Below, piece by piece: positions 44,471 to 55,100 of a stretch of 64,000 nt of DNA. Below the pieces are notes generated by a model. It saw nothing but the letters and a program-made list of their open reading frames with translations. It was not told where the DNA came from and made no database searches. The stretch covers positions 157,067,534 to 157,131,533 of the forward strand of contig NC_134574.1 in the NCBI RefSeq assembly GCF_050947875.1. The letters run 5' to 3'. Position numbers and translations under genes: made by a program. The stretch is from Dermacentor variabilis (taxonomy: Eukaryota; Arthropoda; Arachnida; Ixodida; Ixodidae). Numbering within the stretch: position 1 is the stretch's first letter; each line of letters opens with the position of its first letter.

Positions 44471-46894
44471 CCAGGGCATAACCAATCCTTCGTTATACAG
44501 ATAATTCCGCTTTAGAGGCGTTCGACCGTACTGCACTTCCCGTTGAAAGCGACACGTCGGTTGCGGGGGATGTCACTGTGGATATTTTCGTATAATTTTC
44601 GATTGCGTGCACCAATATCTACATACGCCGGCAGATTTTTTTAATAATTCACCATCGACATGCAGCAGACTGTGCGGGCTGAACTGACGGACCTCCTATC
44701 TAACTAAACTCAATAGTATGACCTAGATTATTACGGTACCATGACCAGACCACAGTGTGTATTGTCTGTGGTAAAATGTTAATACGTCACAGCCCGAGCG
44801 ACGAGATCTGTCAACGGGAAAACGACAGGATTCGTTCTTTAAGAGCAAGATATTGTGCCCTGAGCTGCAGCATGTGTTACGTTAGATAAACGGGACGATA
44901 ACTCAATGACTGCCAGAGGAAGCACGCTGATAGCTTAGCTAAAGCTGATGGTGGGCCCCATCCTCCAAAGCACTGCAATACTTCCTTATGTTAGCCTTGC
45001 TTTGCGCGAACATAATATTCTTGCCAAAAGCAGACACCAATCTGTAAAATAATTAATAGAAGTGCTTCATATCAGAAAAGAAAGGGGGTCTGATTGTGTT
45101 TGCGATATTTCTATGAGGTCGCATTTTTCAGAAAGGTCCTTTCTTAATCTAAAGACGTCAATTAGGTGTTGCCATAATCTTTTGAACCATGTTGCTAAAG
45201 TGAGGTGGAAAAGTGGCTAAATTAGCGCTACTTGTTGATGCGAAGTCGCAAAAGTAGGGGTTGCAACATTTGGGTAAACCTTAGGTAACATAGGCGTTTT
45301 GGAACACTATAATATGTCACTAGCATGGCGTGAGTCATTTACCAAAACGTGTCACGCTCGTCTAGAGTTCGTGTGAGTGAGGAATAAACAGTGAATTTAC
45401 CAGCAGTCCGTAGTCGACACTTCCTTTGCTATTATACTTGCACAACAACCAACAATAAGAGCGGAAGTTCGCCGTTTACACACTCAGGTTGTGAGGGTCC
45501 ACGTGCAGCACGATTAAAGAACACAAGGAATCTGATTTTCGCAGCAGGCATGTGGTCCAGGTTATTCGTGAAAATTTGTAATTCTCGGTCATTCCCAAAA
45601 TTACAGCAAAATCCTGCAGGACACACAAGGTCGCACGTTAACACAGCGGCGGCAATTACGTGACCAACATGCGGGCCAAATACTGCGTTTATGCCATTTG
45701 GTCTACCTTAAGGCTATTCGCAGTACTTCTTTGCCCGAAGCCTCTGTGATAACGTTGCAATGTGTTCAAGGTACACGTGAACAAACCCAGCTGCCCTTAT
45801 CTATACGGCTTTCTACAATCTTATTTATTCACCTGCTGCGTTCTAAATCTCACAATGAAACTTGTAAATGTGTGCCAGTCCAACGTATTTAGTGAAAGCG
45901 TAGAACCCAGAGCATTGAAATGAGTTGCACGAAAAAAAAATAATATTCATTGGGTGAACACACTGTGAATCCTGGGAAGGCAACCATTGCTTCATCACGG
46001 CCTCAGATCCCATGCGACATACATCCAAATTTCGGCCGCTCACATGCAGCTTTTGAATAATAAAGGGCGTTTTAGAAGGTTATTTTCGAAGCAAGTTTCC
46101 TACCTACAAACTTGCTAAAATGTCGCCAATCGTTCTGTCACGTCGCTAAAAAAAAAAAAAAATAGTCGCCAGTCGCTAAATCAACACCGTTAAACAGTCA
46201 AGAAAGTCGCCAAATCTTGCGACAAGATCGCTAAACTGGCAACTCTGCCATAATAAAGTCCCGGTCGCGATTCTGCCGCTGTCTGTATCGCACATGCGTG
46301 AAAATCTTCACTATGTGCCTGGAACCATGCTTTAAAAATTATTAGTTAACGCTTGTATGTCTCTACAATTTTTACGTCTCATGTCTCCTACGTTGCGCGT
46401 AGCGGAATAATGTCGAGCAAACCTGAAGACACTTTTGCAAAAAATAAAGGAATAAAAGATAGGAAAAGTAGAAGACAGTAAGAAAACAACATGAAAACGG
46501 GAGACAGCTAGGGTGCAGGAAGAATACACAATGAACGTTTTTCTTTCATTTCTTTAGCCGGGAACTTATTCAATGGGATATAACGAGGTTTGTGCAATCG
46601 CACGAAGAAAAGAGATAAAGAAGTCAAGCAAAAGTATAGAGTTGAACTGCGTTTATTAGTTACGGTTTTCTTAGCTACAAAGTCTGTTTGATACTCGTAG
46701 TACAGTTGTGACTAATCAAAATAGAGGCCGTTGGTTCCCTGATTCACCTCGCCATGTTCATTTCAAAGAAATATTAGAAAAAGGAAGAAGTCTGGATGGA
46801 GTGCGTTCGATCAATTTGTGACTAAGCAGGGGGAACGTATAGTATATGCTACATCTGCGAGTAATATGGTTCTCCAAAGTGCAACGGTTAAGAT
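44471..46894. other. Unannotated DNA
   Basis: No gene is recognised. Words such as gtcgccaa and tcgctaaa recur at 46120-46240, with weaker forms near 45190-45260. This may be a diverged repeat. Confidence 0.4.
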
Positions 46895-47083
46895 ATGGCT
46901 GAAGTAATAGCTAATTGCGAAAGCAACTGGGAGCACTCTTTTTTGCCTTTCCGGGGTCTGTGCTCAAACATACGATACTCTTCTTCAGCGTCAACCCTTG
47001 ATCTGCTTCTCCTTGCCTTTGCTATTACGAGCACGATCATCACTGCCTTTGTCGCCGTCGTATACAACACCGGGCAGCTCTGA
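46895..47083 (+). other. 62-codon frame with a hydrophobic C-terminal segment
   Basis: The frame starts ATGGCTGAAG and ends with about 25 hydrophobic residues (TLDLLLLAFAITSTIITAFV and on). It abuts the CpG-rich block at 47.1 kb. A minus-strand frame covers the same interval. It may be a chance frame, or an exon belonging to a gene on either strand. Confidence 0.15.
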
Positions 47084-47099
47084 GCGCTAAAATTAGACG

Positions 47100-48160
47100 T
47101 CGAGACAACGCATTATCTTTTCTCAAGCATCAAGTTCCTCGGCCGGCAAGCCGTGTCGCTTTTGTCCAAGCAAAACGGCATTCGCGCGTCGCGCACCGCC
47201 ACCAACCCCGACCTCCACCACGAGCGAACTCCAGCAGCGCTTAGCGCGCGCGTGACGTCAGTCTCCAGGCGGTTCCCTGCTCATTCTGCCGACACGATAT
47301 CAAAGCATCAGGCACGCATACCACTTTCTCTTCCTCCTTTCGGTCAGGCTGTTCAAACGCTGCAAGCATAGGTGCACGAGGCTGTAGAGGCGTGAGCGAG
47401 CGGCGTTGTTTTCACGGTCAAATCCTCGCCCACTCCTCCCCCGCCACGCACGCACAAAGACACCACTTCTTTCTCCCGCCGCCACACGAGGGCGCGCTTG
47501 ACGGCACCCATTCGCTCTCGCGGCGCTTTGTTCGAAAGCAAGCCACACGCTCGAAGCGCGAGCTCCGGGCGAGGGAGAACACCCGTGGCCTTCGAGCGCC
47601 GCGCGTACGTGCAGAGGCGACACACACACAGTGACGGACATCATTGCATGCGCCGGCGTCATGCGATGCGGCCATCGAGGAGGGAAGTGGCCAGCCGCCC
47701 TGATGAGTGGGTCGCGTGACGCGATCGCTTCGAGGGGCTTTCTTTCGCGGTGACGCCTCCTTTCCCCCCGCGAGCCGCAACGGTACGCGGATCACTCGCT
47801 GGGCAACTTCCACGGCGGCGTCAAACGTACACACGACGAGAGGCGAGACAGAAGCGCGACTCTCGTGGAAGGCCCATGCAGCGAGCCCCCCCCCCCCGTC
47901 TTTCTGCAGCCATCTTCGTCGTTTCGTACGCCTTCGCGTGGCGGCGGTTTCCTTCGCAGCCAAGCCGAGACACGCAGCCAGCCAGGAAGCCAACACTGTT
48001 ATTAAGTTGAGGCGACGCGGTTGCTCGGCTTTGAGGCCTCGCTGACGCTGCGCCTGTTGCGTTCGAGTGACGGCGCGCACGCTCGTTGAACACCGGGGTC
48101 CGCCCAGTAGTCGGCGTCGCGAAAATTAGCCGAGCCGTCGCTGCCGTGAAGGAGCTGCGA
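47100..48160. promoter_or_regulatory. CpG-rich block with CRE and YY1-like sites
   Basis: This is the strongest CpG-rich block in the window. It includes a full CRE palindrome TGACGTCA at 47253-47260 and a cagccatcttcgtcg string near 47917 that fits a YY1 core. A poly-C run lies at about 47886-47897. Frames up to 220 codons are open on both strands, as expected when stops are rare. A bidirectional or TATA-less promoter would fit, but no adjacent gene is identified. Confidence 0.35.
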
Positions 48161-50589
48161 AGACGTGCCTAAATCCGAAAATTTCGTTATAGATGTAAAT
48201 GTGAAGCTCGGTGCACCACCGTCACTGCTGAACTGCTAAGGTGGTCGGGGTATCAACGTAACGGTTATTCACGTGACTCGCCAATGCCCTACGGAAGTTT
48301 TCATAATGTATGTTACCAGCAATGTGGACTTGCGCGAGTTGGTATGATGCGCGGGAAAATTCAGAAGTACCAACTGGTAAAATTATTAAATTGCGGGAAT
48401 GAACGTCCTGAAACTGTACAGTTGGTTACCAGGGTCGCCTAAGTGGAGGGCTGCGGATTAATTTTGACCACTTGGGGTTCCTCAAAAATCTACATGCGGC
48501 CACCGTCGCCACGGAGGGAGAAGAATTTCCTTTGTGAATTCTGTCACAGCAGTGGGCCTAGAGAAGAACCCCCAAATCGCATAAGATAGACTGAGCCTTT
48601 GTCGGCAGAGAGAATCCTCTGACACTCGACGGTACACATCGTCCTCAACACCGGAAGACGTTCAACGCCTTCTTGCGCTTCTTGAAAACATGCGGACCGA
48701 GTGAGAAGCTTCGAAAGTTTTCCTGCGCCGTATCTCACTCATGGGCACCTTTTTAGCGCCGAAGCGCTTTTTCTCGACGTTTGCCGCAGCGTTCCGGGTG
48801 AAACTGAAATTACGTCATCGCCTGACGCGGCGGCACCTGGCCTGCTTCAGGGCGAACAGACTGCCGTTTCAACCCGTTTGCCCCCCTTCATGGGTAGTGA
48901 ATGGCGTTGTAGACTTTGGCTACGCTTTATCTTACCTCGGCACATATGTCCGGGGCGTTACCTCGGCGGTTTAAATTCTTGAGATTAGTTCTGAATATAA
49001 ACCAATGAAGGCTTAGCCTATTGCCCCACACACAGGTTGCTCGCGATGTCGCTGCAGCGGAATGGAAGTGCCATTTGTCACAACTACCACAAAAACAACA
49101 AAAATACGCGGCAGATAACGCCGCGGAGTGACAGACGGTGTCAACGTTCCATTCAGAAGAAATCGCCATCTTTTGAGCCGACACAAACTTGCAGTTGTCT
49201 CGGATTGGCCTGCTTCAGGCAACATATGTCAGCATGTATGCTCCCCTCACTCAAGCATGAGCGTTCGGAAGCGTGAAATCGGTTTTACCGAGGTTCTCTG
49301 TGGACTTCCGTGTTACGGAAATTACGTCACTGTCATCACGGCTCAACACAAGAAAGCATACATATAATATCTCGCTTTATACCTATATAGCCATCTCTAC
49401 TACCGCTGCAGCTCATTTGCCTACGCAATGAAGCAAGGAAACAACAAAGGCCACCTAAATGTCCCCACGTCAAGAGCATCATTGCTTTAATAAACGAAAT
49501 TGATTTCTTTGATTTTTTTTTCTCCCGTTTTGAAGCGAATAGCTTTCTTCGGCTTTTTCCCCGTTTTCGTCGCCGAACACCAGCTGTCTCTTGGAGATGC
49601 ACATGTTGACCCGCGTCCAAATATTTAGAATCATTTAGATTGTGTTGTCGGTGGCAGAGCTGCGTCACGTTTCTCCGCTACCTGCGCCGTCGGTTCCAGG
49701 CCGCGTTTGTCGCCAACATTCGCTGCGCGTCTCTTGTCGAGAGGTGCCGAAATGTGCTCGCATTTCATGAATGACACAAATTTCAGTGCTACACAACTGC
49801 AAGAATACTTGCGACTACTTTCACTGTGGCTATGGCACTCAGCCTCCGCCGCTTCTGTAGTAACTTCTTTGGCACTTAAATCAAATACTCATTTTAATGC
49901 GTTAGCATTAGGCGTGTCAAAGTGGAGAAATGTGTATGTGCAGGCTATTACTTAAGTATTACTTAAAGAGACGGCGCGTACGCACAGTACATAATTAGCG
50001 GATATGACGCCAGCCCCAAACGTATTCTCAGCGTTTAGAGCTAGCTCATACTCCATATATACAATTACGCGTAATTTCAGCGATTGAGTGGCGCTTTTGT
50101 CAGTGTCGGTGTCGACAACGTCTATTTTTCTAGCTCATCCTAACGCACCCCCGTGTGTTTCAAGCGTAATATTTAGCACGAAGGTTCTTCCTGCCTATAC
50201 GCTTTCTGAAAGAGGCCACTTTTGGTGCCCGTAATTTTGACTCAACTCGACTTCAAATTATTCGAACGTAAGTTCAGCGATGAGGCACAATGCTGTTTTG
50301 TTGTTTTTTTCGCCTGTAACATAGCGATCCCTTTTCGAACTCCAGTGGCTCCTGTGGAGAAAGGAACGCATAGCACTAATTTATCATTTGTGCACGTTGC
50401 TTGCCTTCGCCTCATTGCCCTTTCCTACTAAAGAAAAAACTAGGTTTTTAATTTAATTTCTCTTCCGCAATCATAGAGGCCTCTATAAGCAGGACTAGAT
50501 AACTGCACGTTGCCTGTTTTCAGGGCCGGACCTGTGAAAACTTTTCGGTTTATGTGCATTCCATGCTACAAAGTACGAAGAAGAGGATG
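48161..50589. other. Unannotated DNA with a SINE-body scrap
   Basis: At about 48467-48520, tttgaccacttggggttc and atgcggccaccgtcgccacg match the body of the SINE seen reversed at 57140, with an internal deletion. Nothing else is recognised. Confidence 0.4.
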
Positions 50590-50775
50590 AATAAACGTTT
50601 ATTTTTGAGACAGTATCCCGGTGTAAGCCCCGGTTCTATTCTCGGTGGGAGGTCTCCCCATTCGAGGAACCCTCTGGCCTTCGCTGCCTCCTTGGCCCTG
50701 GCGACGAGGCGTCGTTGTTGTTCCAGGTCCTCGGAGACGAGCTTGGCCTTCCACGTTTCGATAAGGACTAAGGAA
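50590..50775 (-). mobile_element. R1/I-like LINE C-terminus and 3' end
   Basis: On the minus strand the frame reads KLVSEDLEQQRRLVARAKEA, then ARGFLEWGDLPP, before a short tail with aataaacgtttattc. This is a typical LINE ORF2 C-terminal helix. It meets a plus-strand LINE at 50776, so two insertions lie back to back. Confidence 0.6.
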
Positions 50776-51780
50776 ATTTATTACTGACATCAAATCACAC
50801 CTCTCCCGCGCCTTAAGATTCACCGACAAGGACTCCTAGAAAAACATGTACTTCGAATCGTGCAAGCCCTCATATTTAGCATACTAACTTACCACCTCCC
50901 CTTCCATAACCTTACTCAGACCGAGACCCATCAGATGGACACCTTCCTCTGTGCAGCACTAAAGCCAGCACTGGGACTACCTCAACATGCGTCCACGCAG
51001 CTCCTACTACGACTCGGGGTGCACAACACCATCCGGGAAATAGTAGAAGGCCAGCTTAACAGCCAGTTACAACGCGTCCAACAAGCAAGGCAGGGTTGCC
51101 TCATTCTATCACGGCTAGGATACGAAACACCAAGAAGACCACAACAGGAAGACCACACACTCCTTGCGCTTAGCATTCGCAACAAAAATCACGTGGCCCC
51201 AATTCCACGGCATATGCACCCTGTCCGTCATAAAGGTGGTAGACAGGCAATAGCACAAGCCCTGGCTCGAATCTTTTGGCGATGACACATTAGACACGTG
51301 CACCGGTCCTGTACACCGACTTGGCCCGGCACCCACAGAGACGTGCTCTCTGTCCAGTCGTACTAGATAGCTCAGATACACTGAGGGCTTCGGCCACGCT
51401 CAACACTGTGGTCAGTGGTACAGCGGAAGAGGCTGCTACCGTACTAGTAGCCATCGTACACGCTTAAACCATACCGGCACCGGATGGACCCGTCACAGTG
51501 GTCACTGATTAACAGACCGCCTCCAGGACTTTGGCACTAGGAATGGTGACACCCTACACACACCGCATCCCTGCATCATTACACCGAGCAGCGTTACACA
51601 AGGTGTATATCGTCTGGTCACCTGGACACGCCTCTCTCCGTGGTAAGGAAATCACTAATGCGGTAGTCCGAGAGCTCGCTAACCTGGCGCAATTGTAAGA
51701 GTCGTCCAACCCAGACGACGCACCGACAGAACCGCTGAACTACACTGAAACTAAAAACTACAGGTTCCCTTAAGATTTCT
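50776..51780 (+). pseudogene. LINE ORF2 fragment: RT C-terminus and RNase H
   Basis: A 141-codon open frame (50860-51285) encodes ILTYHLPFHNLTQTETHQMD, then GLPQHASTQLLLRLGVHNTI, REIVEGQLNSQLQR and PIPRHMHPVRHKGGRQA. This is the thumb-to-RNase H linker of an I/R1-like LINE. After frameshifts, VLYTD near 51310 and VWSPGHASLRGKEITNAVVR near 51611 belong to RNase H. It is interrupted near 51780, and its C-terminus resumes near 53660. Confidence 0.75.
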
Positions 51781-51854
51781 CTTAAGAGGTGAACGGCGAA
51801 AGCCTACTCTTCCTTGTCTTACCATTCGCCTCTTCTCTTTCTCTTCTTTCTTTC

Positions 51855-53515
51855 AGTCATTACTGCTCACTACTACGCATTTTTAGTCATCTGTAATCAA
51901 TTGTGCTCATTAGAAGCCGTCGTAAGACATGTTGGTCATATCATAGTCATTATTAGTCATAAGTGCAAGTGTGAGGAGACTATCAGTCATCTTCTGTGCC
52001 ACTGTTCTCGCTTTGATAATCAATGTCAGACTCTCCAGAGTGCCTTGAACAGACTGGATGACAGGCCATTTACGGAAGCGAAGATCTTGGGAGCCTGGCC
52101 TCACAGTTCATTATCCCAGAAAGCAGTTCGAGCGCTTTTTCACTACCTGAAGGCAACAGACTGGTGTGCCCGACTATAGACACCCTACACCTAACTTAGT
52201 GCACGTGAAAGTGCGGTATAGACACGTTTTCTCTCTCTCTCTCTTTCACTCCCTATTCCCCTCCCCGCATGGAGGGTAGCAAACTGGACTCAGTCTTGTT
52301 AACCTCCCTGCCTTTCCTTCTTCCCTTCTCTCTTCTCTCTCTTCTACAAGTAATTTCAGTTATTATTAGTCATTACTACTAATTTCTAGACATTTCTAGT
52401 CATTTCTAATCAATTGTGGTCATTACAAGCCGCCGTTAGACATACTGGTCATTTCAGAGTCATCAGTAGTCATTACAAGTCATTTCAGTCATTATTAATC
52501 ATTCATGGTCATTACTAAGCACTTTTAGTCATCTGTAATTAATTGAAGTCGTTACAAGTTGTCATTTTACATATTGGTCATTTCGTAGTCATTGCTAGTC
52601 ATTACAAGTCATTTCAGTCATTATTAGTCAATACTGCTCACTACTAAGCATTTTTAGTCATCTTAATCAATTGTGGTCATTACAAGCCGTCATTAGACAT
52701 GTTGGTCGTATCATAGTCATCAGTAGTCATTACGAGTCATTTCAGTCATTATTAGTCATTACTGGTCATTACTAAGCATTTTTAGTCATTTGTAATCAAT
52801 TGTGGTCATTGCAAGCCGTCGTTAGATATATTGGTCATTTCGTAGTCATTAGTAGTCATTTTAGTCATTACTGCTAATTACTAGACATTTCTAGTCATTT
52901 CTAATCAATTGTGGTCATTACAAGCCGCCGTTAGACATACTGGTCATTTCAGAGTCATCAGTAGTCATTACAAGTCATTTCAGTCATTATTAATCATTCA
53001 TGGTCATTACTAAGCACTTTTAGTCATTTGTAATTAATTGAAGTCGTTACAAGTTGTCATTTTACATATTGGTCATTTCGTAGTCATTGCTAGTCATTAC
53101 AAGTCGTTTCAGTCATTATTAGTCAATACTGCTCACTACTAAGCATTTTTAGTCATCTTAATCAATTGTGGTCATTACAAGCCGTCATTAGACATGTTGG
53201 TCGTATCATAGTCATCAGTAGTCATTACGAGTCATTTCAGTCATTATTAGTCATTACTGGTCATTACTAAGCATTTTTAGTCATTTGTAATCAATTGTGG
53301 TCATTGCAAGCCGTCGTTAGATATATTGGTCATTTCGTAGTCATTAGTAGTCATTTTAGTCATTACTACTAATTACTAGACATTTCTAGTCATTTCCAAT
53401 CAATTGGGGTCATTACAAGCCGTCGTTAGACATACTGGTCATTTCGGAGCCATTAGTAGTCATTGCAAGTCATTAGTAGTCAATATTAGTCATTACTAGT
53501 CATTATTAACCTCTA
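51855..53515. repeat. Higher-order tandem array (495-bp unit of four monomers)
   Basis: The array is built from agtcatta-type words arranged in monomers. The landmark aatcaattg (or aattaattg) occurs at 52408, 52537, 52665, 52794, 52903, 53032, 53160, 53289 and 53398. Spacings are 129, 128, 129, 109, 129, 128, 129 and 109 bp. The 109-bp monomer lacks about 20 bp. The cycle of four gives a 495-bp unit repeated twice (52408-52902 and 52903-53397), with about four differences. One further monomer lies at 51855-51960, separated by a LINE insertion. Confidence 0.93.
51960..52356 (+). mobile_element. I/R1-like LINE 3' end inserted in the tandem array
   Basis: The frame encodes CKCEETISHLLCHCSRF (zinc knuckle truncated at its first Cys), then LQSALNRLDDRPFTEAKILG, AWPHSSLSQKAVRALFHYLK, ATDWCARL and a stop near 52177. 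The 3' UTR carries ggagggtagcaaactgg and ttgttaacctccctgcctt. Array sequence lies on both sides. attattagtcat precedes the insert, and ttattattagtcat follows at about 52362-52375, so a target duplication is likely but hard to separate from the repeat itself. Confidence 0.8.
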
Positions 53516-53659
53516 CCAATCTATATTATGACGTTATCATTCACTAATTGTCATTATCAATCATTTTTCATTTTTTAAATCTGTCTTCATATGGCGTGAT
53601 GACGCTTCGGCGGACACTACGGCAGTCAGGTCTGATGACAAACTTCACCATGTGCCTAG

Positions 53660-54090
53660 AAAGGCTTTGGCCTTAAAATAATACAACGATAGCAGAAGAT
53701 GTATCCCGCCATCACACCATTCCCTCAACCCAGAAGATACTGTCGCGTGGCGACAGCTAGAAACTCATTCCCGTGTCTCTTTTACCTTCACCTCTTCCAC
53801 CCCACACAATGTCCCTCATACTGTCCCTACTGAGTAGCAAAGCCCACAGTATATCACTGCTCTTGGGAATGCCCACACCCTCCGAGCTACTCCCCTATTT
53901 ATTCATCTTTCTGCTGGGACACTGCGCTGGTCAGCTTAGACCCGCAAGAGCAGCGACGGTTGATCCAACGGTCACGCAGATTGGCGTGACCCAACGGGGC
54001 CCTGAACTAAGGCCTCCACCCTACGAGGAAGTAGCCCCACCTCGTTAGAAATGAATGTTTTCTCTCTCTCCCTCTCTCTCCTGATCAGAC
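53660..54090 (+). pseudogene. LINE C-terminal part, continuation of the 50.8-kb copy
   Basis: The plus strand reads SLNPEDTVAWRQLETHS near 53725, then, across frameshifts, CSWECPHPP near 53865 (the second half of a zinc knuckle). This is followed by SLDPQEQRRLIQRSR near 53935 and a short end before a (CT)n tail at 54060-54083. This is the part of ORF2 missing downstream of 51780, so the tandem array with its flanks lies inside one LINE. A 91-codon frame at 53773-54048 is in another frame and not genuine. Confidence 0.6.
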
Positions 54091-54099
54091 ATCGACAGC

Positions 54100-54806
54100 T
54101 CATGTGAACATGTCAAACAGGCATCCTGACAAAAAGATAATCATTCAGGTGCGAGAAGTTCTGCATAAATTTCGAGCAGTCGAGCTTGCTTAACGTTCAC
54201 CAAAATCAATCAAAGCTGTTAGTGCGACCATGCACTCAAATTAAAGCACTGAGGGAGGAAGCTGCCAGTCACCGAAGACCATGTACTAACTAATAAGTTA
54301 ATCAAGGTTTAATGGAAAATCAACGTATCTTGTTACGCCTGTAATGCATGTAATGAAGAAGAATGCGCTCGCAGTGCACTTCAAAATGAAATAAGTACGT
54401 ATGATTTTAACTTCCACGTAGAGTGCGGAAAGTAAAACTTGTAAAATGGCCACGTTACGTAGAACATCCGCCAGCGCATTTCACAAACGTATAACGAGAT
54501 GCAGACCCAGAATATAAGTTATCTCTGACCAATATAGCAACTATTGCCGATTTAGCCGTCAAGCAGAATGTACAAGGGACATCAGCAAATTTCGGCAAAA
54601 TCTAGCTAGTTACAAACCCACTATATGGTAATTATCGCTAACAAGAGTATAAACGCAAAACGCAGCGCGCGGTTGTAAAATGCAAACGCGCTCACCCTTA
54701 CGGTGTTTCCTGCACTTTTGGCGCGCATCAAATAAACAAAGAAAGAAAAGTCCCAGGTGCCCTCAGCCATTGCCTAAGAGACGGGATGGTGAAAGCCTGG
54801 TAAGGC
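54100..54806. other. Unannotated AT-rich DNA
   Basis: No feature recognised. Confidence 0.4.
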
Positions 54807-55100
54807 CTACTCCAATTCACCTTAATCCACCTAACCCACCCTGATACACTTTAATACTCCTTGATCCAGCTTAATCGTCCTTTATTAAGGAAATAAAATG
54901 AATTTTTGATTGATTGATTAAACCACTTTAATCCTCCTGGATCCACATTAATCCACTCTAATCCTCCTTAACCTACCCGAATCCACCTTAATCCTCCCTG
55001 ACCCACCTCAATCCACCTTCAACCACCACAATCCAACTTAACCCTCCTTAATACCCCTAAATCCACCTTTATCAACCTTAATCTACCTTAATCTAATCGC
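54807..55100. repeat. ~12-bp minisatellite (cttaatccacct)
   Basis: Degenerate units of cttaatccacct or cttaatcctcct repeat for about 290 bp. They are interrupted at about 54888-54932 by ttattaaggaaataaaatga followed by gattgattgatt, which looks like a small retroelement tail. Confidence 0.85.

Noticed and set aside
47418..48080. 220-codon minus-strand open frame
   Set aside because: It lies in the CpG-rich block with equally open plus-strand frames. No motif.
50599..50829. 76-codon minus-strand frame
   Set aside because: It is a shadow of the LINE C-terminal frame that reads KLVSEDLEQQRR on the same strand.
51855..53515. CRISPR-like array
   Set aside because: Both repeats and intervening sequence recur. 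There are no unique spacers, no cas genes, and the genome is eukaryotic.
53773..54048. 91-codon frame ending in PPPYEE, resembling a late-domain motif
   Set aside because: The true coding frame here is LINE ORF2 in another phase. PPPY arises by chance.
54807..55100. Possible telomere-like CCTAA repeat
   Set aside because: The unit is about 12 bp (cttaatccacct) and degenerate, not the arthropod TTAGG/CCTAA pentamer.
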